NCBI RefSeq assembly: GCF_002608075.1
Contig: NZ_LAHA01000023.1
Location: 20,243 to 84,242 of the forward strand
Direction: 5' to 3'
DNA length: 64,000 nt
Origin: Nostoc linckia z4
Lineage (GTDB): Bacteria; Cyanobacteriota; Cyanobacteriia; Cyanobacteriales; Nostocaceae
The notes under the pieces were generated by a model that was given only the letters and a program-made list of their open reading frames with translations, was not told the DNA's origin and ran no database searches. Position 1 is the stretch's first letter; the number at the start of each line of letters is the position of its first letter. A program made the position numbers and the translations under genes. Of this stretch, positions 1-9,279 are shown piece after piece.

Positions 1-35
1 CATTGGGCATGGGGTAGGGGAGAATAATAACTCCC

Positions 36-67
36 CAGTCAACAGTCAACAGTCAACAGTCAACACT
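36..67. repeat. Heptanucleotide tandem repeat (STRR), unit AGTCAAC
   Basis: About four copies of AGTCAAC lie directly after the stop codon of the minus-strand aminotransferase gene. The same unit recurs near 5453-5477 and 60859-60885. Short tandem repeats with a 7-bp period are typical of heterocystous cyanobacteria. Confidence 0.8.
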
Positions 68-1240
68 CTAATGACTAACAACCAATGACTCCTGAGAGTT
101 GGTTGCAACTCCATTGGCGATGGCTGCTACAACTTCTTTGATTTGGCTACTGCTCAAACCAGGATACATAGGTAATGATAATATTTGCTTTGATAACTTT
201 TCTGCTTGGGGAAAATCTCCTTGTTGATAGCCTAAATAGCTAAATGCTGGCTGGAGATGACAAGGAATTGGGTAATGAATTCCAGTTTGAATTCCCACTG
301 CTGTTAATTGTTCTTGGAGTTGCTGACGTTCTATGGGACAAGAATCATCAACTTTTATCACATAAAGATGATACACATGTCCTGTACCACTTTGGTTTTC
401 GATGGGGATAATGCCAGCAGTTGCTAAAGGTGCTAATTCTGAATCATATTCTTGAGCGATTGTCAAGCGATCGCGATTCCACTTTGGCAAATATGGTAGT
501 TTCTGGTGCAGGATCGCTGCTTGCAGGGTATCTAGGCGGCTATTTGTCCCTGGCTCAGTGTGAAAATATTTTTGTGATGCGCCATAATTTCGCAATCGCA
601 CCATTTTTTGAGCTATGTCAGGATTTTTTGTGAGTAGCATTCCCCCATCCCCAAATGCTCCCAAATTTTTGCTGGGATAGAAACTAAAAGCTGCTGCAAT
701 TCCTACTGAACCAGCGTAATATCCGTCTCTTTGGGCTAAATGTGCTTGTGCTGCATCTTCAAAAATTAGTAATTTGTAGCTATCAGCAAAATCAAATAAC
801 TTCTGTGGTGATACCATTTGGCCATAGAGATGCACAGGAATAATCGCTTTAGTATGAGGCGTAATTGCTTTTGCTGCTGCCTCTAAGTCAATTAAAGCTG
901 TTTGGCGATCGCAATCAACTAAAATGGGTTTAGCACCAGTACGTAAAACTCCAATTAAGGTGGCGATAAAAGTGTTTGCTGGTAATATCACTTCATCACC
1001 AGCACCAATATTACAGGCTTGCAATCCTAAAGCGATGGCATCCGTTCCTGATGCCACACCAACTCCATATTCTGCCCCAGACACTGCTGCAAATGCCACT
1101 TCAAATTCTGAAAGTGCTTGACCTAAAACAAAATCCCCTCGTTCCAAAACAGATTGAATGGCATTTTGCAGTTGTACTTGAATTGGTTCGTGTTGGAACT
1201 TCAAGTCTACAAAAGGAACTCTAATAGCCATTTGATTCAT
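68..1240 (-). CDS. DegT/DnrJ/EryC1/StrS family PLP-dependent aminotransferase
   Basis: This 390-residue protein is a full-length member of the sugar aminotransferase family, which transfers an amino group to keto-sugars for surface polysaccharides or glycolipids. The N-terminus (VPFVDLKFQ) is typical of the family. The PLP region is visible: a GTDAIALGLQA stretch near residues 65-75, Asp162 in EDAAQAH, and the Schiff-base lysine Lys191 in FYPSKNLGAFGDGG. A second ATG lies three codons downstream, so the start could be either. It stands alone here, with no other sugar gene in view, so the exact substrate cannot be stated. Confidence 0.93.
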   Translation of the reverse strand: MNQMAIRVPFVDLKFQHEPIQVQLQNAIQSVLERGDFVLGQALSEFEVAFAAVSGAEYGVGVASGTDAIALGLQACNIGAGDEVILPANTFIATLIGVLRTGAKPILVDCDRQTALIDLEAAAKAITPHTKAIIPVHLYGQMVSPQKLFDFADSYKLLIFEDAAQAHLAQRDGYYAGSVGIAAAFSFYPSKNLGAFGDGGMLLTKNPDIAQKMVRLRNYGASQKYFHTEPGTNSRLDTLQAAILHQKLPYLPKWNRDRLTIAQEYDSELAPLATAGIIPIENQSGTGHVYHLYVIKVDDSCPIERQQLQEQLTAVGIQTGIHYPIPCHLQPAFSYLGYQQGDFPQAEKLSKQILSLPMYPGLSSSQIKEVVAAIANGVATNSQESLVVSH

Positions 1241-2088
1241 GATTTAAGTTCTCCTCACATTCACTATTTAGTCGTGTTTATTTTTAACTTGTTGCCAAAT
1301 AAATTTAAACTTTTTTATTTAGTTGGCTACTGTTGTTTGCCACAAAAAAATTATTTTTATGGAAAAATTAAAATTACGCACAGTTTTTGCCATTAAATTG
1401 TCATAGGTTTAATTGATTTCTATAAACTACTTTGTAGTATTTGGTATTGATAACACTCTGCACGCCAGAAAACATCAGATTTTGCAAATTTACAAAAATT
1501 CTCTAGTTTGCTGAAAGTAGGGTAGGTTATTTTCTAAATATTTCAGATGCCATTTATTTTGAGCCAAAATACCGATGTCAGTAGTTCTTTTGTGGAACGC
1601 AAAAAAACTGTGTTTACTCTCCAATACAGTGCCTCAAGTATTCAGCATCAATTTTGAATTTGGAATTCGGTGCAGTGGTAGTAGCTGTTATCAGTAATTT
1701 TTGCTAACAAAAATTACATTAATTTAGACGTTATTAAGTAAAATTACGCTAAATGTAGTAACAGAAATTTCCCTTCTGTACATTAAGAATCATAGACTCT
1801 TTGTTATATCCTTGAGGTTAGGTTACCCTGACTGAATCAAAATCTAACGTAATCTGATTACCAAATCTCAAGTAATAGAGACTACACAAGCTAAGGATAG
1901 AGAACATTCAGTACCAGTAAATAGTAACTGGAGTAGACTCCGTAGCCGACTTAATACAAGAGGTAAAAAATTTTTGCCTCAAAATTGTTTGTCAGAGGCA
2001 AAATTGGGGAATGCTTAAAAATAGCAATTGATAACCCACAAATAGGGCATATATCAATTTACAGTATCGAGAAATTATTAAGGTAGCA
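1241..2088. other. Intergenic region, AT-rich, no gene seen
   Basis: This 848-bp divergent gap between the aminotransferase and the GAF protein holds no convincing ORF, tRNA or mobile element. It must contain promoters for both flanking genes, but no confident -35/-10 pair was found. The only clear structure is a stem-loop near its right end (1972-2003). Confidence 0.5.
1972..2003 (+). promoter_or_regulatory. Stem-loop upstream of the GAF/kinase-like gene
   Basis: A perfect 9-bp inverted repeat TTTTGCCTC / GAGGCAAAA with a 14-nt loop ends 85 nt before the ATG at 2089. It could be a leader hairpin or an operator. Its function is unknown. Confidence 0.4.
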
Positions 2089-3645
2089 GTGGCAATGGTA
2101 GAGCCTGAAAACAAATTATTTGCCTTAAAGGATGGTTGGACTTCTCAGGAAACAAGAGAACAACAACGTCTTAAAGCTTTGTCAGATCTAGGTTTACGGC
2201 AACCAGAAACAATTCCGGTTTTTGAAGAAGCTACTCAAACTGCTGCCCACTTTTTGGAAGCACCAATTTCCATTTTGGGATTTGTGGATCGAGAACGCCA
2301 CTGGTTTAAGTCAGCAGTGGGCTTATCTAGACTAGGACTAATGAATCATTTGGCACAAAGCCGCCAACTCTCACCTAGAGAATCTTTTTGTAGTCAGGTA
2401 GTGGAGAGTTATCAAATATTTGTTATTAATGATACGCATAAACTTACAGATACAGTATTGGCTAACAGTAAGTTAGTTCAGGAGTATGGTATCCGTGCTT
2501 ACTTGGGAGCGCCCCTGATTGATGCTTCAGGAAATTGTTTAGGTGCATTAGCGGTAATGGATTTAGTACCGCGCAATTTTACCAACCGAGATATTGAGTT
2601 TTTACAAATCATAGCTCGTTGGAGCATGAGTGAATTTGAGCGTAATCGACTTTTACAAGGAAAACTCGAATCAAATACTCCTGTAGCTCCTATATTTTCA
2701 CTCAACGATGAACGCAACACTGAAATTAAAATCGCGGCATCTCATTTAGAAAATGACTCTGTTTCTACTAAGCAACTGAAACTGCAACTTTTAGAACAGC
2801 TAACTCAGGAGTTACGCACACCGCTAACATCTGTACTTGGCATGGCTAGCGTTTTGGGGCGGGAAATTTATGGGCCTTTAACGAGTAAACAGAGAGAATA
2901 TTTAGAAATTATCCAACACAGTGGTCGTTATTTACTTTCTTTAGTCAACGAAATTACTGAACTTGGAACCATAGATGACAACTCCATTGTGCTAAATTTG
3001 GCTCCTGTGGATATTGAAATGCTCTGCCAACAGGCTATCAATACTCTAGAAGAAGCGGCTAATCGCCGAGACCAAGATATTCGCCTGTCTATCGAACCAG
3101 GACGCAACCGTATTTGGCCTTTAGATAAAGACAAGGTACGGCAAATCCTGTATCATCTAATTTTTAGTGTGATTCAGCTTTCGGCTACAGGTAGTGTTGT
3201 TCGCATTCATGTCTCTTATAAAGAAGATACCCTTAATGTGACTATTTGGGTGTCCCATCCTTGGCTGGGAGATGGCATTACTGAGGTCGATCCCTACTTC
3301 CGCCTGAATTCTCTATCTTTGTTAGAACTCACAGGTGAAGTCGCAAGCTACAATACTCGCAAAGAAAGCCAGGAGCAACCGGATATTTCACCCGTGGCAG
3401 TAGACAAGTTAAAAAACTTGAGTGATTCCCACTCCAATTTATTTGCTCCTAATTCAGATATGAATTTAGCCAAAGGCAATGGAAGTCTTTCTCGTGAAAG
3501 CTTGGGTTTATTGCTAAGCTGTCAGCTTGCAGAGTTGCATGGCGGACAAATTTTGGTTCAAGGTTCACCGGAATCAGGATATCGTTATGTGCTTTCTTTA
3601 CCATTGCAACTAGCAACTTCTCCACAAGCAACTAGCGATGTTTGA
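2089..3645 (+). CDS. GAF-domain sensor with degenerate histidine kinase module
   Basis: The protein has 518 residues. Residues about 25-195 form a GAF sensory domain (AAHFLEAPISILGFVDRERHWFKS, later LGAPLIDASGNCLGALAVMD). Residues about 225-290 look like a HisKA dimerisation helix pair, but the phosphoacceptor position reads LTQELRTPL, with Gln240 where kinases have His. The ATPase-like part (from about residue 340) is also weak: the N-box Asn is missing in YHLIFSVIQLS and no DxGxG motif follows. It is therefore probably a pseudokinase or a protein-interaction scaffold rather than an active kinase. No response regulator is adjacent. The chromophore cysteine of phytochrome-type GAF domains is not evident. 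Confidence 0.85.
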   Translation: MAMVEPENKLFALKDGWTSQETREQQRLKALSDLGLRQPETIPVFEEATQTAAHFLEAPISILGFVDRERHWFKSAVGLSRLGLMNHLAQSRQLSPRESFCSQVVESYQIFVINDTHKLTDTVLANSKLVQEYGIRAYLGAPLIDASGNCLGALAVMDLVPRNFTNRDIEFLQIIARWSMSEFERNRLLQGKLESNTPVAPIFSLNDERNTEIKIAASHLENDSVSTKQLKLQLLEQLTQELRTPLTSVLGMASVLGREIYGPLTSKQREYLEIIQHSGRYLLSLVNEITELGTIDDNSIVLNLAPVDIEMLCQQAINTLEEAANRRDQDIRLSIEPGRNRIWPLDKDKVRQILYHLIFSVIQLSATGSVVRIHVSYKEDTLNVTIWVSHPWLGDGITEVDPYFRLNSLSLLELTGEVASYNTRKESQEQPDISPVAVDKLKNLSDSHSNLFAPNSDMNLAKGNGSLSRESLGLLLSCQLAELHGGQILVQGSPESGYRYVLSLPLQLATSPQATSDV

Positions 3646-3982
3646 TTTTAAGCGATAGCGATCGCTAAATGGAAAGTCCGTGAGATAGATGAAGGGTTAA
3701 TCAATAGCTGTCTTTTTTTAGTATTTATTGAAGTGTTTTGGAATAAAAGGTGAAACTGATGGCTATGAATAAAAGTGCCATCGCCAATACCAATTTTAGA
3801 TTTTAGATGAAAGGATTTTGGATTAAAAGCCTTTGCTACAAAGCTATTCCAAAAATTTCAAACAATACTTACTATGCTAATTTGGTATAATTTGTAATCT
3901 ACGTTATTACGTTATTACCTTTTTATCACTATACACATTATGATCGATTCCAAGTTCTGCGTCGGCAGGCTCATCGATCGCA
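3646..3982. other. Intergenic region with HIP1-type palindromes
   Basis: This 337-bp gap holds no gene. It starts with overlapping GCGATAGCGATCGC palindromes (HIP1-like), then AT-rich sequence with the repeat ACGTTATTACGTTATTAC near 3900-3917, which may belong to the ictB promoter region. No firm promoter was found. Confidence 0.4.
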
Positions 3983-5407
3983 ATGTTTTTTATGAATTTA
4001 GTCTGGCAACGATTTACCTTATCATCTTTACCGATCAAAGAATATCTCGCTAGCAGTTACGTCCACCGCTATATGGTGGGACTGTTGAGTTCTTGGCGGC
4101 AAACTAGCATCTTAATACAGTGGGGAGATGCCATCGCAGCTGCTTTACTGTGTTTGGTGTATGCCCTTGCACCTTTTAGTTCGAGTACATTAGTTGGTTT
4201 GTTGCTGGTAGCTTGTGCAGGATTTTGGCTACTGTTAACTTTATCTGATGAACCAACAACAAATGTTTCCTCAGTTACTCCCATTCACTTGTTGGTATTG
4301 CTCTACTGGTCAATTGCCGCAATTGCAACAGCGTTATCACCAGTCAAAAAAGCTGCCCTTACCGATTTGGTAACCTTGAGCCTGTATTTGTTACTATTTG
4401 CCCTTTGTGCCAGGGTGTTGAGATCACCCCGCCTGCGGTCTGGGATTATCGTTATTTATTTGCACATTTCATTAATTGTCAGTGTGTATGGTTTGCGCCA
4501 ATGGTTTTTTGGAGCCACAGCACTAGCAACTTGGGTTGACCCGGAATCTCCTTTGTCTAAAACCACAAGGGTCTACAGTTATTTAGGCAACCCCAATTTA
4601 TTGGCTGGATACCTACTACCAGCAGTCATTTTTAGCTTAGTGGCAATTTTCGCATGGCAAAGTTGGCTCAAAAAAGCTTTAGCATTAACCATGTTTATTG
4701 TCAATACTGCTTGCTTGGTTCTTACTTTTAGTCGTGGCGGTTGGATTGGACTCGTGGTGTCAATTTTAGTTGCGATGGCATTGCTAGTTTATTGGAAGAG
4801 TATAGAAATGCCACCTTTTTGGCGTACTTGGTCGCTACCGATTGTGTTAGGAGGTTTAATCGGGGTATTGCTGCTAGCAGTAATATTTGTAGAGCCAGTG
4901 CGCTTGCGGGTATTTAGTATTTTTGCTGACCGACAAGATAGCAGTAATAATTTTCGCCGCAATGTGTGGGATGCTGTTTTTGAGATGATTGCCGATCGCC
5001 CCATTCTCGGCATTGGCCCTGGTCACAACTCTTTTAATAAAGTTTACCCGCTGTATCAACGCCCTCGTTACACTGCTTTAAGTGCTTATTCAATTTTGCT
5101 AGAGGTGGCTGTAGAAACTGGATTTGTTGGTTTAGCCTGTTTTCTTTGGTTGATTATCGTATCATTTAATACAGCATTTATCCAAATGCGACGATTGCGA
5201 CAACTGAGAAATGTAGAGGGATTATGGTTAATTGGAGCGATCGCCATCCTGTTCGGTATGCTAGCTCACGGCACTGTAGATACTGTCTGGTATCGTCCTG
5301 AAGTCAATACCCTCTGGTGGCTGATAGTTGCTTTAATTGCTAGCTATTGGACACCTCTAGCTCAAAACCAGGCAAATTCATCTAACTCGGAATTGCCTGC
5401 AAACTAA
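3983..5407 (+). CDS. ictB: IctB-type membrane protein, O-antigen ligase family (putative bicarbonate transporter)
   Basis: This 474-residue protein is very hydrophobic, with about ten to twelve predicted membrane segments. The N-terminus (VWQRFTLSSLPIKEY, then a YALAPFSSST segment) and the overall length match cyanobacterial IctB. A long loop with IADRPILGIGPGHNSFNKVYP near residues 336-355 is the Wzy/RfaL signature of the O-antigen ligase family. IctB was proposed to be involved in inorganic carbon accumulation in Synechococcus, but a direct transport role is disputed, and a polysaccharide ligase activity remains possible. It is not in an operon with carbon-concentrating genes here. The start at 3983 is the first ATG; an ATG three codons later is equally possible. 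Confidence 0.85.
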   Translation: MFFMNLVWQRFTLSSLPIKEYLASSYVHRYMVGLLSSWRQTSILIQWGDAIAAALLCLVYALAPFSSSTLVGLLLVACAGFWLLLTLSDEPTTNVSSVTPIHLLVLLYWSIAAIATALSPVKKAALTDLVTLSLYLLLFALCARVLRSPRLRSGIIVIYLHISLIVSVYGLRQWFFGATALATWVDPESPLSKTTRVYSYLGNPNLLAGYLLPAVIFSLVAIFAWQSWLKKALALTMFIVNTACLVLTFSRGGWIGLVVSILVAMALLVYWKSIEMPPFWRTWSLPIVLGGLIGVLLLAVIFVEPVRLRVFSIFADRQDSSNNFRRNVWDAVFEMIADRPILGIGPGHNSFNKVYPLYQRPRYTALSAYSILLEVAVETGFVGLACFLWLIIVSFNTAFIQMRRLRQLRNVEGLWLIGAIAILFGMLAHGTVDTVWYRPEVNTLWWLIVALIASYWTPLAQNQANSSNSELPAN

Positions 5408-5512
5408 GGGATTTCCAAGTAAAAAATATTCAAGCATAAGACTGTTGACGGTTCACAGTCAACAGTCAACAGTCAACCACCGATAGCAGATTGTCCCGAA
5501 TTCAAAATCCCA

Positions 5513-5788
5513 CTAGTCTCTATAAGTAGCCCCAGGAGTATTGGGGTCACGATAACGGGCTGGTTCGTCATCACGCTTTTTCCCAGCCAAACCAGCTAGA
5601 CCCAATAGACCAATTAATCCCAACCAACCCCAATCAAAATCGTTGCGATCGTAAGTGGTTGTTCTTGGGGTGGTAGTAGTTCCAGGATCGGTAGTTGTTT
5701 GAGCTTGGGCAGATAAACTTAAAGGCAAAATTCCCATACTCAAGGTGAGTACTCCAGCGCCAAGAGCTGTAATCAAATAACTTTTCAT
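5513..5788 (-). CDS. WGxxGxxG family small exported protein
   Basis: About 91 residues. A signal peptide is obvious (MKSYLITALGAGVLTLSMG, cleavage likely after LSAQAQ), then a Thr-rich linker, then DWGWLGLIGLLGLAGLAGKKR, a glycine/leucine-rich membrane anchor closed by basic residues. This is the WGxxGxxG architecture found in cyanobacteria and other bacteria; its function is not established. The ATG at 5788 is preferred over one nine codons upstream because AGGGA lies 10 nt before it and the signal peptide then starts correctly. Confidence 0.8.
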   Translation of the reverse strand: MKSYLITALGAGVLTLSMGILPLSLSAQAQTTTDPGTTTTPRTTTYDRNDFDWGWLGLIGLLGLAGLAGKKRDDEPARYRDPNTPGATYRD

Positions 5789-5968
5789 CTTGTAAAAATC
5801 CCTGATGCCATCCAAAGTTACCCACTAATGTATCGAGTTCCAATATTGGCTAAATCAATCTGCGGCTAGAAACTAGAGATTTTCACAATTCACGCTGTAG
5901 GTATATAACATGTTTGTGGGGAGCAATGGATTTATCACTCTGATGTAGTAGTTAGGCACCTTTTAGTG

Positions 5969-6436
5969 TTAGTAGTTTTTCATCGCCCGTTGTATGTCAC
6001 GCTGATCTTGGCGACGTTTCAGGTCTTCTCGCTTATCATGCAACTTTTTACCTTTGCCAAGGGCTATACTGATTTTTACCCAGCCTCGTTTGAGATACAT
6101 TTTCAAAGGAACTAAAGTTAAACCCTGCTGTTCCACTTTGCCAATTAACTTGCGGAGTTCTTGGCGATGTAGCAACAATTTGCGTGTACGGCGTGGTTCA
6201 TGATTAAAATATTGCCCACTAGCTGTATAAGGTGAAATATGGACATTGATTAACCATGCTTCACCATTACGAAGTAAAGCATAGCCATCTTGGAGATTAA
6301 CTTTACCTGCACGAATAGACTTAACCTCAGTACCTGTCAACTGAATTCCAGCTTCGTAAGTTTCCAGAATTTCATACAAATAACGGGCTTGGCGATTATC
6401 GCTAATAACTTTGTAACCTTCGTTCTTGTCGCTCAT
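5969..6436 (-). CDS. smpB: SsrA-binding protein SmpB
   Basis: SmpB binds tmRNA and delivers it to stalled ribosomes for trans-translation. The 155-residue product has the standard length, the OB-fold core (ARYLYEILETYEAGIQLTGTEVKSIR) and the basic C-terminal tail GKGKKLHDKREDLKRRQ that inserts into the decoding centre. The ssrA gene itself was not seen in this window. The gene is single, with AT-rich DNA on both sides. Confidence 0.97.
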   Translation of the reverse strand: MSDKNEGYKVISDNRQARYLYEILETYEAGIQLTGTEVKSIRAGKVNLQDGYALLRNGEAWLINVHISPYTASGQYFNHEPRRTRKLLLHRQELRKLIGKVEQQGLTLVPLKMYLKRGWVKISIALGKGKKLHDKREDLKRRQDQRDIQRAMKNY

Positions 6437-6746
6437 TGATAATTTGTGTACTTGAGATGTACTTAAAAAATTGTTCGGATTGGTTTATAAATTATAAGGT
6501 GTATTTTATAACCCCTATAAATGCTAGACTGTATATTACTAATTTAGCTTTTCTAACTTTGTAATTAAAAATTTTCTAGTAACCTTAAATTACCTAGATT
6601 TTACTCATTAATCATTGGTCATTGAACAAAGGACAAACACAGGAGTCTCAGCTAAGGCTTCCTGGTTGGGAAACTCCTCTTTAGCAAGACGCTTTTGCTA
6701 GCTCGCTTTCCCATAGGAGTACGGTTACAAAGGAGAAAGGATATTT
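6437..6746. other. Intergenic region with scattered repeat remnants
   Basis: This 310-bp gap begins with AT-rich DNA that should contain the smpB promoter. From about 6600 it holds repeat-like text common in these genomes (ATTAATCATTGGTCATTG, then CTTTTGCTAGCTCGCTTTCCC). No RNA gene was recognised. Confidence 0.4.
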
Positions 6747-6878
6747 ATGGCGATCGCTACTGAAAAATTATTGTTGCAATCAATATTAATTTACATAATC
6801 GTGAGCATTTACTCTAGCTTATTAATGACTTGTTACAAATTACAAAGCTGTTTATGCCTCGTAAATATTAGGAAATAG
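6747..6878 (+). CDS. Possible 43-residue membrane micro-protein
   Basis: ATG at 6747 opens a 43-codon frame ending with TAG at 6876-6878. An AAGGAG Shine-Dalgarno sequence sits about 10 nt upstream, which is stronger than for most genes in this window. The translated product has a hydrophobic centre (LLLQSILIYIIVSIYSSLL) followed by a Cys-containing tail. A HIP1 octamer falls in codons 2-4. I do not recognise a family. Coding is plausible from the ribosome site and hydrophobic pattern only. Confidence 0.35.
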   Translation: MAIATEKLLLQSILIYIIVSIYSSLLMTCYKLQSCLCLVNIRK

Positions 6879-7227
6879 AAGCTGAGTTACACTTCGTTAA
6901 CCCTTCCTCAGGATTAATACTTTCTTTATAAATCAACCCTGAGGCAGTCATTAGCTGGTAATCCTGTCATAGTATGAAACATAAGAACACTATTACTGCC
7001 TGTGTTCACTTATGGAGCTGTAAAACCAAATTTCTGAATCAAAGGGAAAAGGGAACGGGTAACAGGCAACAGGGAAATAAGCCACCTACAAGGGGCAAGG
7101 CTTTAAACCTTACTTCGGGGCTAATTCTCTCTTGTGTTCGTCCAACCCCCAACCCTGTTTCCCCTGTGTTCGCGCAGCGTCACGAAGTGGAGGGGCTGAG
7201 TAAAAAAATGCTAGGGGTGTACTGTCC
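6879..7227. other. Intergenic region with low-complexity repeats
   Basis: The first part contains CCTCAGG...CCTGAGG, a 7-bp inverted repeat with a long loop at about 6907-6945, possibly a weak terminator. The second part (7040-7200) is repeat-rich text (GGGAACGGGTAACAGGCAACAGGG, CGCGCAGCGTCACGAAG) that recurs in similar form elsewhere in the window. No gene is supported. Confidence 0.4.
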
Positions 7228-7911
7228 ATGCCCTTGAAGATCCTTGTAGTGGATGACGATCTGGGCACTCGTTTGTCTGTTAGCGACTATCTTGAACTGT
7301 CTGGCTACTCTGTGATTACGGCTAATGACGGTCAAGAAGCTTTACTTATGGTAGATGAGTACCATCCTGACTTAATTGTTACGGATATCGTCATGCCACA
7401 GATGAACGGCTATGAACTAGTGCGCCGGGTGCGTCAACAACCTATGTTTCGTCTGTTACCTGTAATTTTATTGACAGCACGAACTAAGACCCAAGAAAGA
7501 ATTTTGGGCTATCAGTCGGGCTGCGATTTATACTTGCCCAAGCCTTTTGAACTAGAAGAGTTAGCAGCAGCAATCCGTAATCTTTTAGAGCGATCGCAAA
7601 TTATCCAATCAGAGTACCGCTTTTCTCATAAAGACAGTTTAGAAATTTACCCTTCTACAAAAACAGTAGATGCTCATAATTCTCTATCCACTCAAATTCA
7701 GAAACCCCACTTATACTCATCCCTGACTCACAGAGAACAAGAAGTTTTAGAACTGTTAACTCATGGTCTTTCTAATGTTGAAATGGGTCATCAGCTACAT
7801 CTGAGTCCTCGAACAGTGGAAAAGTACGTTAGCAGCCTATTGAGAAAAACCTCAACCAGCAACCGGGCAGAATTAGTCCGTTTTGCAATTAAACATGGTC
7901 TAGTTGAATAA
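7228..7911 (+). CDS. NarL/LuxR-type response regulator (REC + HTH)
   Basis: The 227-residue protein has an N-terminal receiver domain with the acidic cluster VVDDD (9-11), phosphoacceptor Asp53 in VTDIVMPQMNG, Thr83 and Lys105 (LPKPFE). The C-terminal part from about residue 165 is a LuxR-type helix-turn-helix (LTHREQEVLELLTHGLSN ... SPRTVEKYVSSLLRKT). It should act as a DNA-binding output of a two-component pathway. The layout resembles the plastid/cyanobacterial Ycf29 group, but this is only a similarity in arrangement. No sensor kinase lies beside it. Confidence 0.93.
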   Translation: MPLKILVVDDDLGTRLSVSDYLELSGYSVITANDGQEALLMVDEYHPDLIVTDIVMPQMNGYELVRRVRQQPMFRLLPVILLTARTKTQERILGYQSGCDLYLPKPFELEELAAAIRNLLERSQIIQSEYRFSHKDSLEIYPSTKTVDAHNSLSTQIQKPHLYSSLTHREQEVLELLTHGLSNVEMGHQLHLSPRTVEKYVSSLLRKTSTSNRAELVRFAIKHGLVE

Positions 7912-7914
7912 AAG

Positions 7915-8106
7915 TCAGGAGTTAAGAGTGAGGAGTTAAGAATGAGGAGTTAAGAGTTAAAAATTAGTAGCAAATAGTGAAAAATTTAGCTCCAAACCCC
8001 TAAATCCTAACTCCTAACTCCAAACCCCTAACTTCTAACTCCTAACTCCTAACTTCTAACCCCTAACCCCTAACCCCTAACTCCTAACTCCTAACCCCTA
8101 ACTCAC
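7915..8106. repeat. Heptanucleotide STRR array in inverted arrangement
   Basis: The left part carries GAGTTAA/GAGGAGTTAAG units and the right part (about 7995-8105) about fifteen units of CTAACTC/CTAACCC/CTAACTT, all with a 7-bp period. The two halves are complementary and can form a long hairpin between the convergent response regulator and phosphatase genes, so it may act as a bidirectional terminator. Confidence 0.8.
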
Positions 8107-8110
8107 AACT

Positions 8111-8596
8111 TTAGATGATTGTTTTTTGGCTGGTAACGTAGCTTAGGAGGCCTTCACAAGCATCAATCAGTAAATCAATCACCTGATTAAATCCTTCTTG
8201 GCCTCCATAATAAGGGTCTGGAACTTCCTTGAGGCTGTGTCGAGAGCAAAAATCGCACATCAAACGCACTTTGTGATGATACTGCCCAGTTGGGTCAAGA
8301 GTAAGAATATCGTCATAATTCTCTCGATCCATTGCCAAAATTAAATCAAAATCTTGAAAGTCTGATTTTTGAAATTGGCGTGCGTGACCACGCAGCTTTA
8401 TTCCTAACTTTGTAGTAGCCGCAGCACTCATGCGTCTATCGGGTGGACTACCAATGTGATAGCTGGATGTACCAGCAGAGTCACAGAGGATGTGTTCGCT
8501 CAAGTCAGCCTGCTCAATAAGATGATTCATAATATTCTCTGCCGATGGCGATCGGCAGATGTTACCTAAGCAGACAAACAAAAGTTTGTAAGTCAT
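8111..8596 (-). CDS. Low-molecular-weight protein tyrosine phosphatase
   Basis: The 161-residue protein has the LMW-PTP P-loop near its start, CLGNICRS (CX5R), and the general-acid loop VPDPYYGG near residues 124-131. Both catalytic elements are intact. Such enzymes dephosphorylate tyrosine kinases of polysaccharide export, or act on arsenate. No partner kinase is near. It is separated from the downstream-reading ebfC by a 74-bp spacer containing CAATGAC/TAATGAC repeats. Confidence 0.93.
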   Translation of the reverse strand: MTYKLLFVCLGNICRSPSAENIMNHLIEQADLSEHILCDSAGTSSYHIGSPPDRRMSAAATTKLGIKLRGHARQFQKSDFQDFDLILAMDRENYDDILTLDPTGQYHHKVRLMCDFCSRHSLKEVPDPYYGGQEGFNQVIDLLIDACEGLLSYVTSQKTII

Positions 8597-8639
8597 AAAT
8601 ATCTGTTGTCCTTTGTCATTCGTCCTTTGTTCTTTGCAA

Positions 8640-8671
8640 TGACCAATGACTAATGACCAATGACTAATGAC
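8640..8671. repeat. Heptanucleotide STRR, units CAATGAC/TAATGAC
   Basis: Five 7-bp units (CAATGAC, TAATGAC) fill most of the spacer between the ebfC stop codon and the phosphatase gene. Confidence 0.7.
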
Positions 8672-9021
8672 TATTGAAATCCAGGAAGCTCAAGTCCACT
8701 GGTCAAGTCTTCCATACGTTCCCGCATGGTTGTTGTGGACTTATTGTAGGCTTCTTTCATGGCTGCGGTTACGAGATCGGAGAGTACTTCTGCGCCTTCT
8801 GATAAAGCATCTGGAGAAATTTCCACTCGCCTGGGTTCTTGGTTACCACTGACAATTACCTTGACCAGACCACCGCCGGACTCTCCTTGAATTTCCATTT
8901 GCTCCAATTCTTCTTGGAGTCGCTTTGCGCCTTCTTGAACTTGCTGTGCTTTCTTAAAAGCTTCAGCTAATTCCTTCATTTTTCCCAAGCCAAAGCCGAA
9001 TCCTTGTCCTTTACCTGTCAT
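8671..9021 (-). CDS. ebfC: YbaB/EbfC family nucleoid-associated protein
   Basis: The 116-residue product has the family core: a charged helix ([20 protein letters not shown]) followed by [23 protein letters not shown] and a C-terminal helix. YbaB/EbfC dimers bind DNA with little sequence specificity. The glycine-rich start ([13 protein letters not shown]) is common in cyanobacterial members. In cyanobacteria this gene often sits close to murB/murC, as here, on the same strand. Confidence 0.92.
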   Translation of the reverse strand: MTGKGQGFGFGLGKMKELAEAFKKAQQVQEGAKRLQEELEQMEIQGESGGGLVKVIVSGNQEPRRVEISPDALSEGAEVLSDLVTAAMKEAYNKSTTTMRERMEDLTSGLELPGFQ

Positions 9022-9279
9022 AATTGGTTTTACGCGTGTGCGTTGAATAACAAATCAAATTCAATTATAGATGCGGTAAGTAATTTGCCTATTTTTTTAC
9101 CAATAATTAATGCATTCGTAAATAGGATATGGGGGATTGGGAATTAAGAGTTACGAGTGAGGAGTTGTTCTGACTCCCTGACTCCCTTATCCCCCCGTTG
9201 TTGAGTTTCGACTACGCTCAACTACCGCGAAGTCAAACCACATCTCCTTCATTTCCCCATCTTCCCATATCCCCACTTC

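Noticed and set aside
6974..7237. 87-codon plus-strand ORF before the response regulator
   Set aside because: It consists largely of repeat text and overlaps the real gene start.
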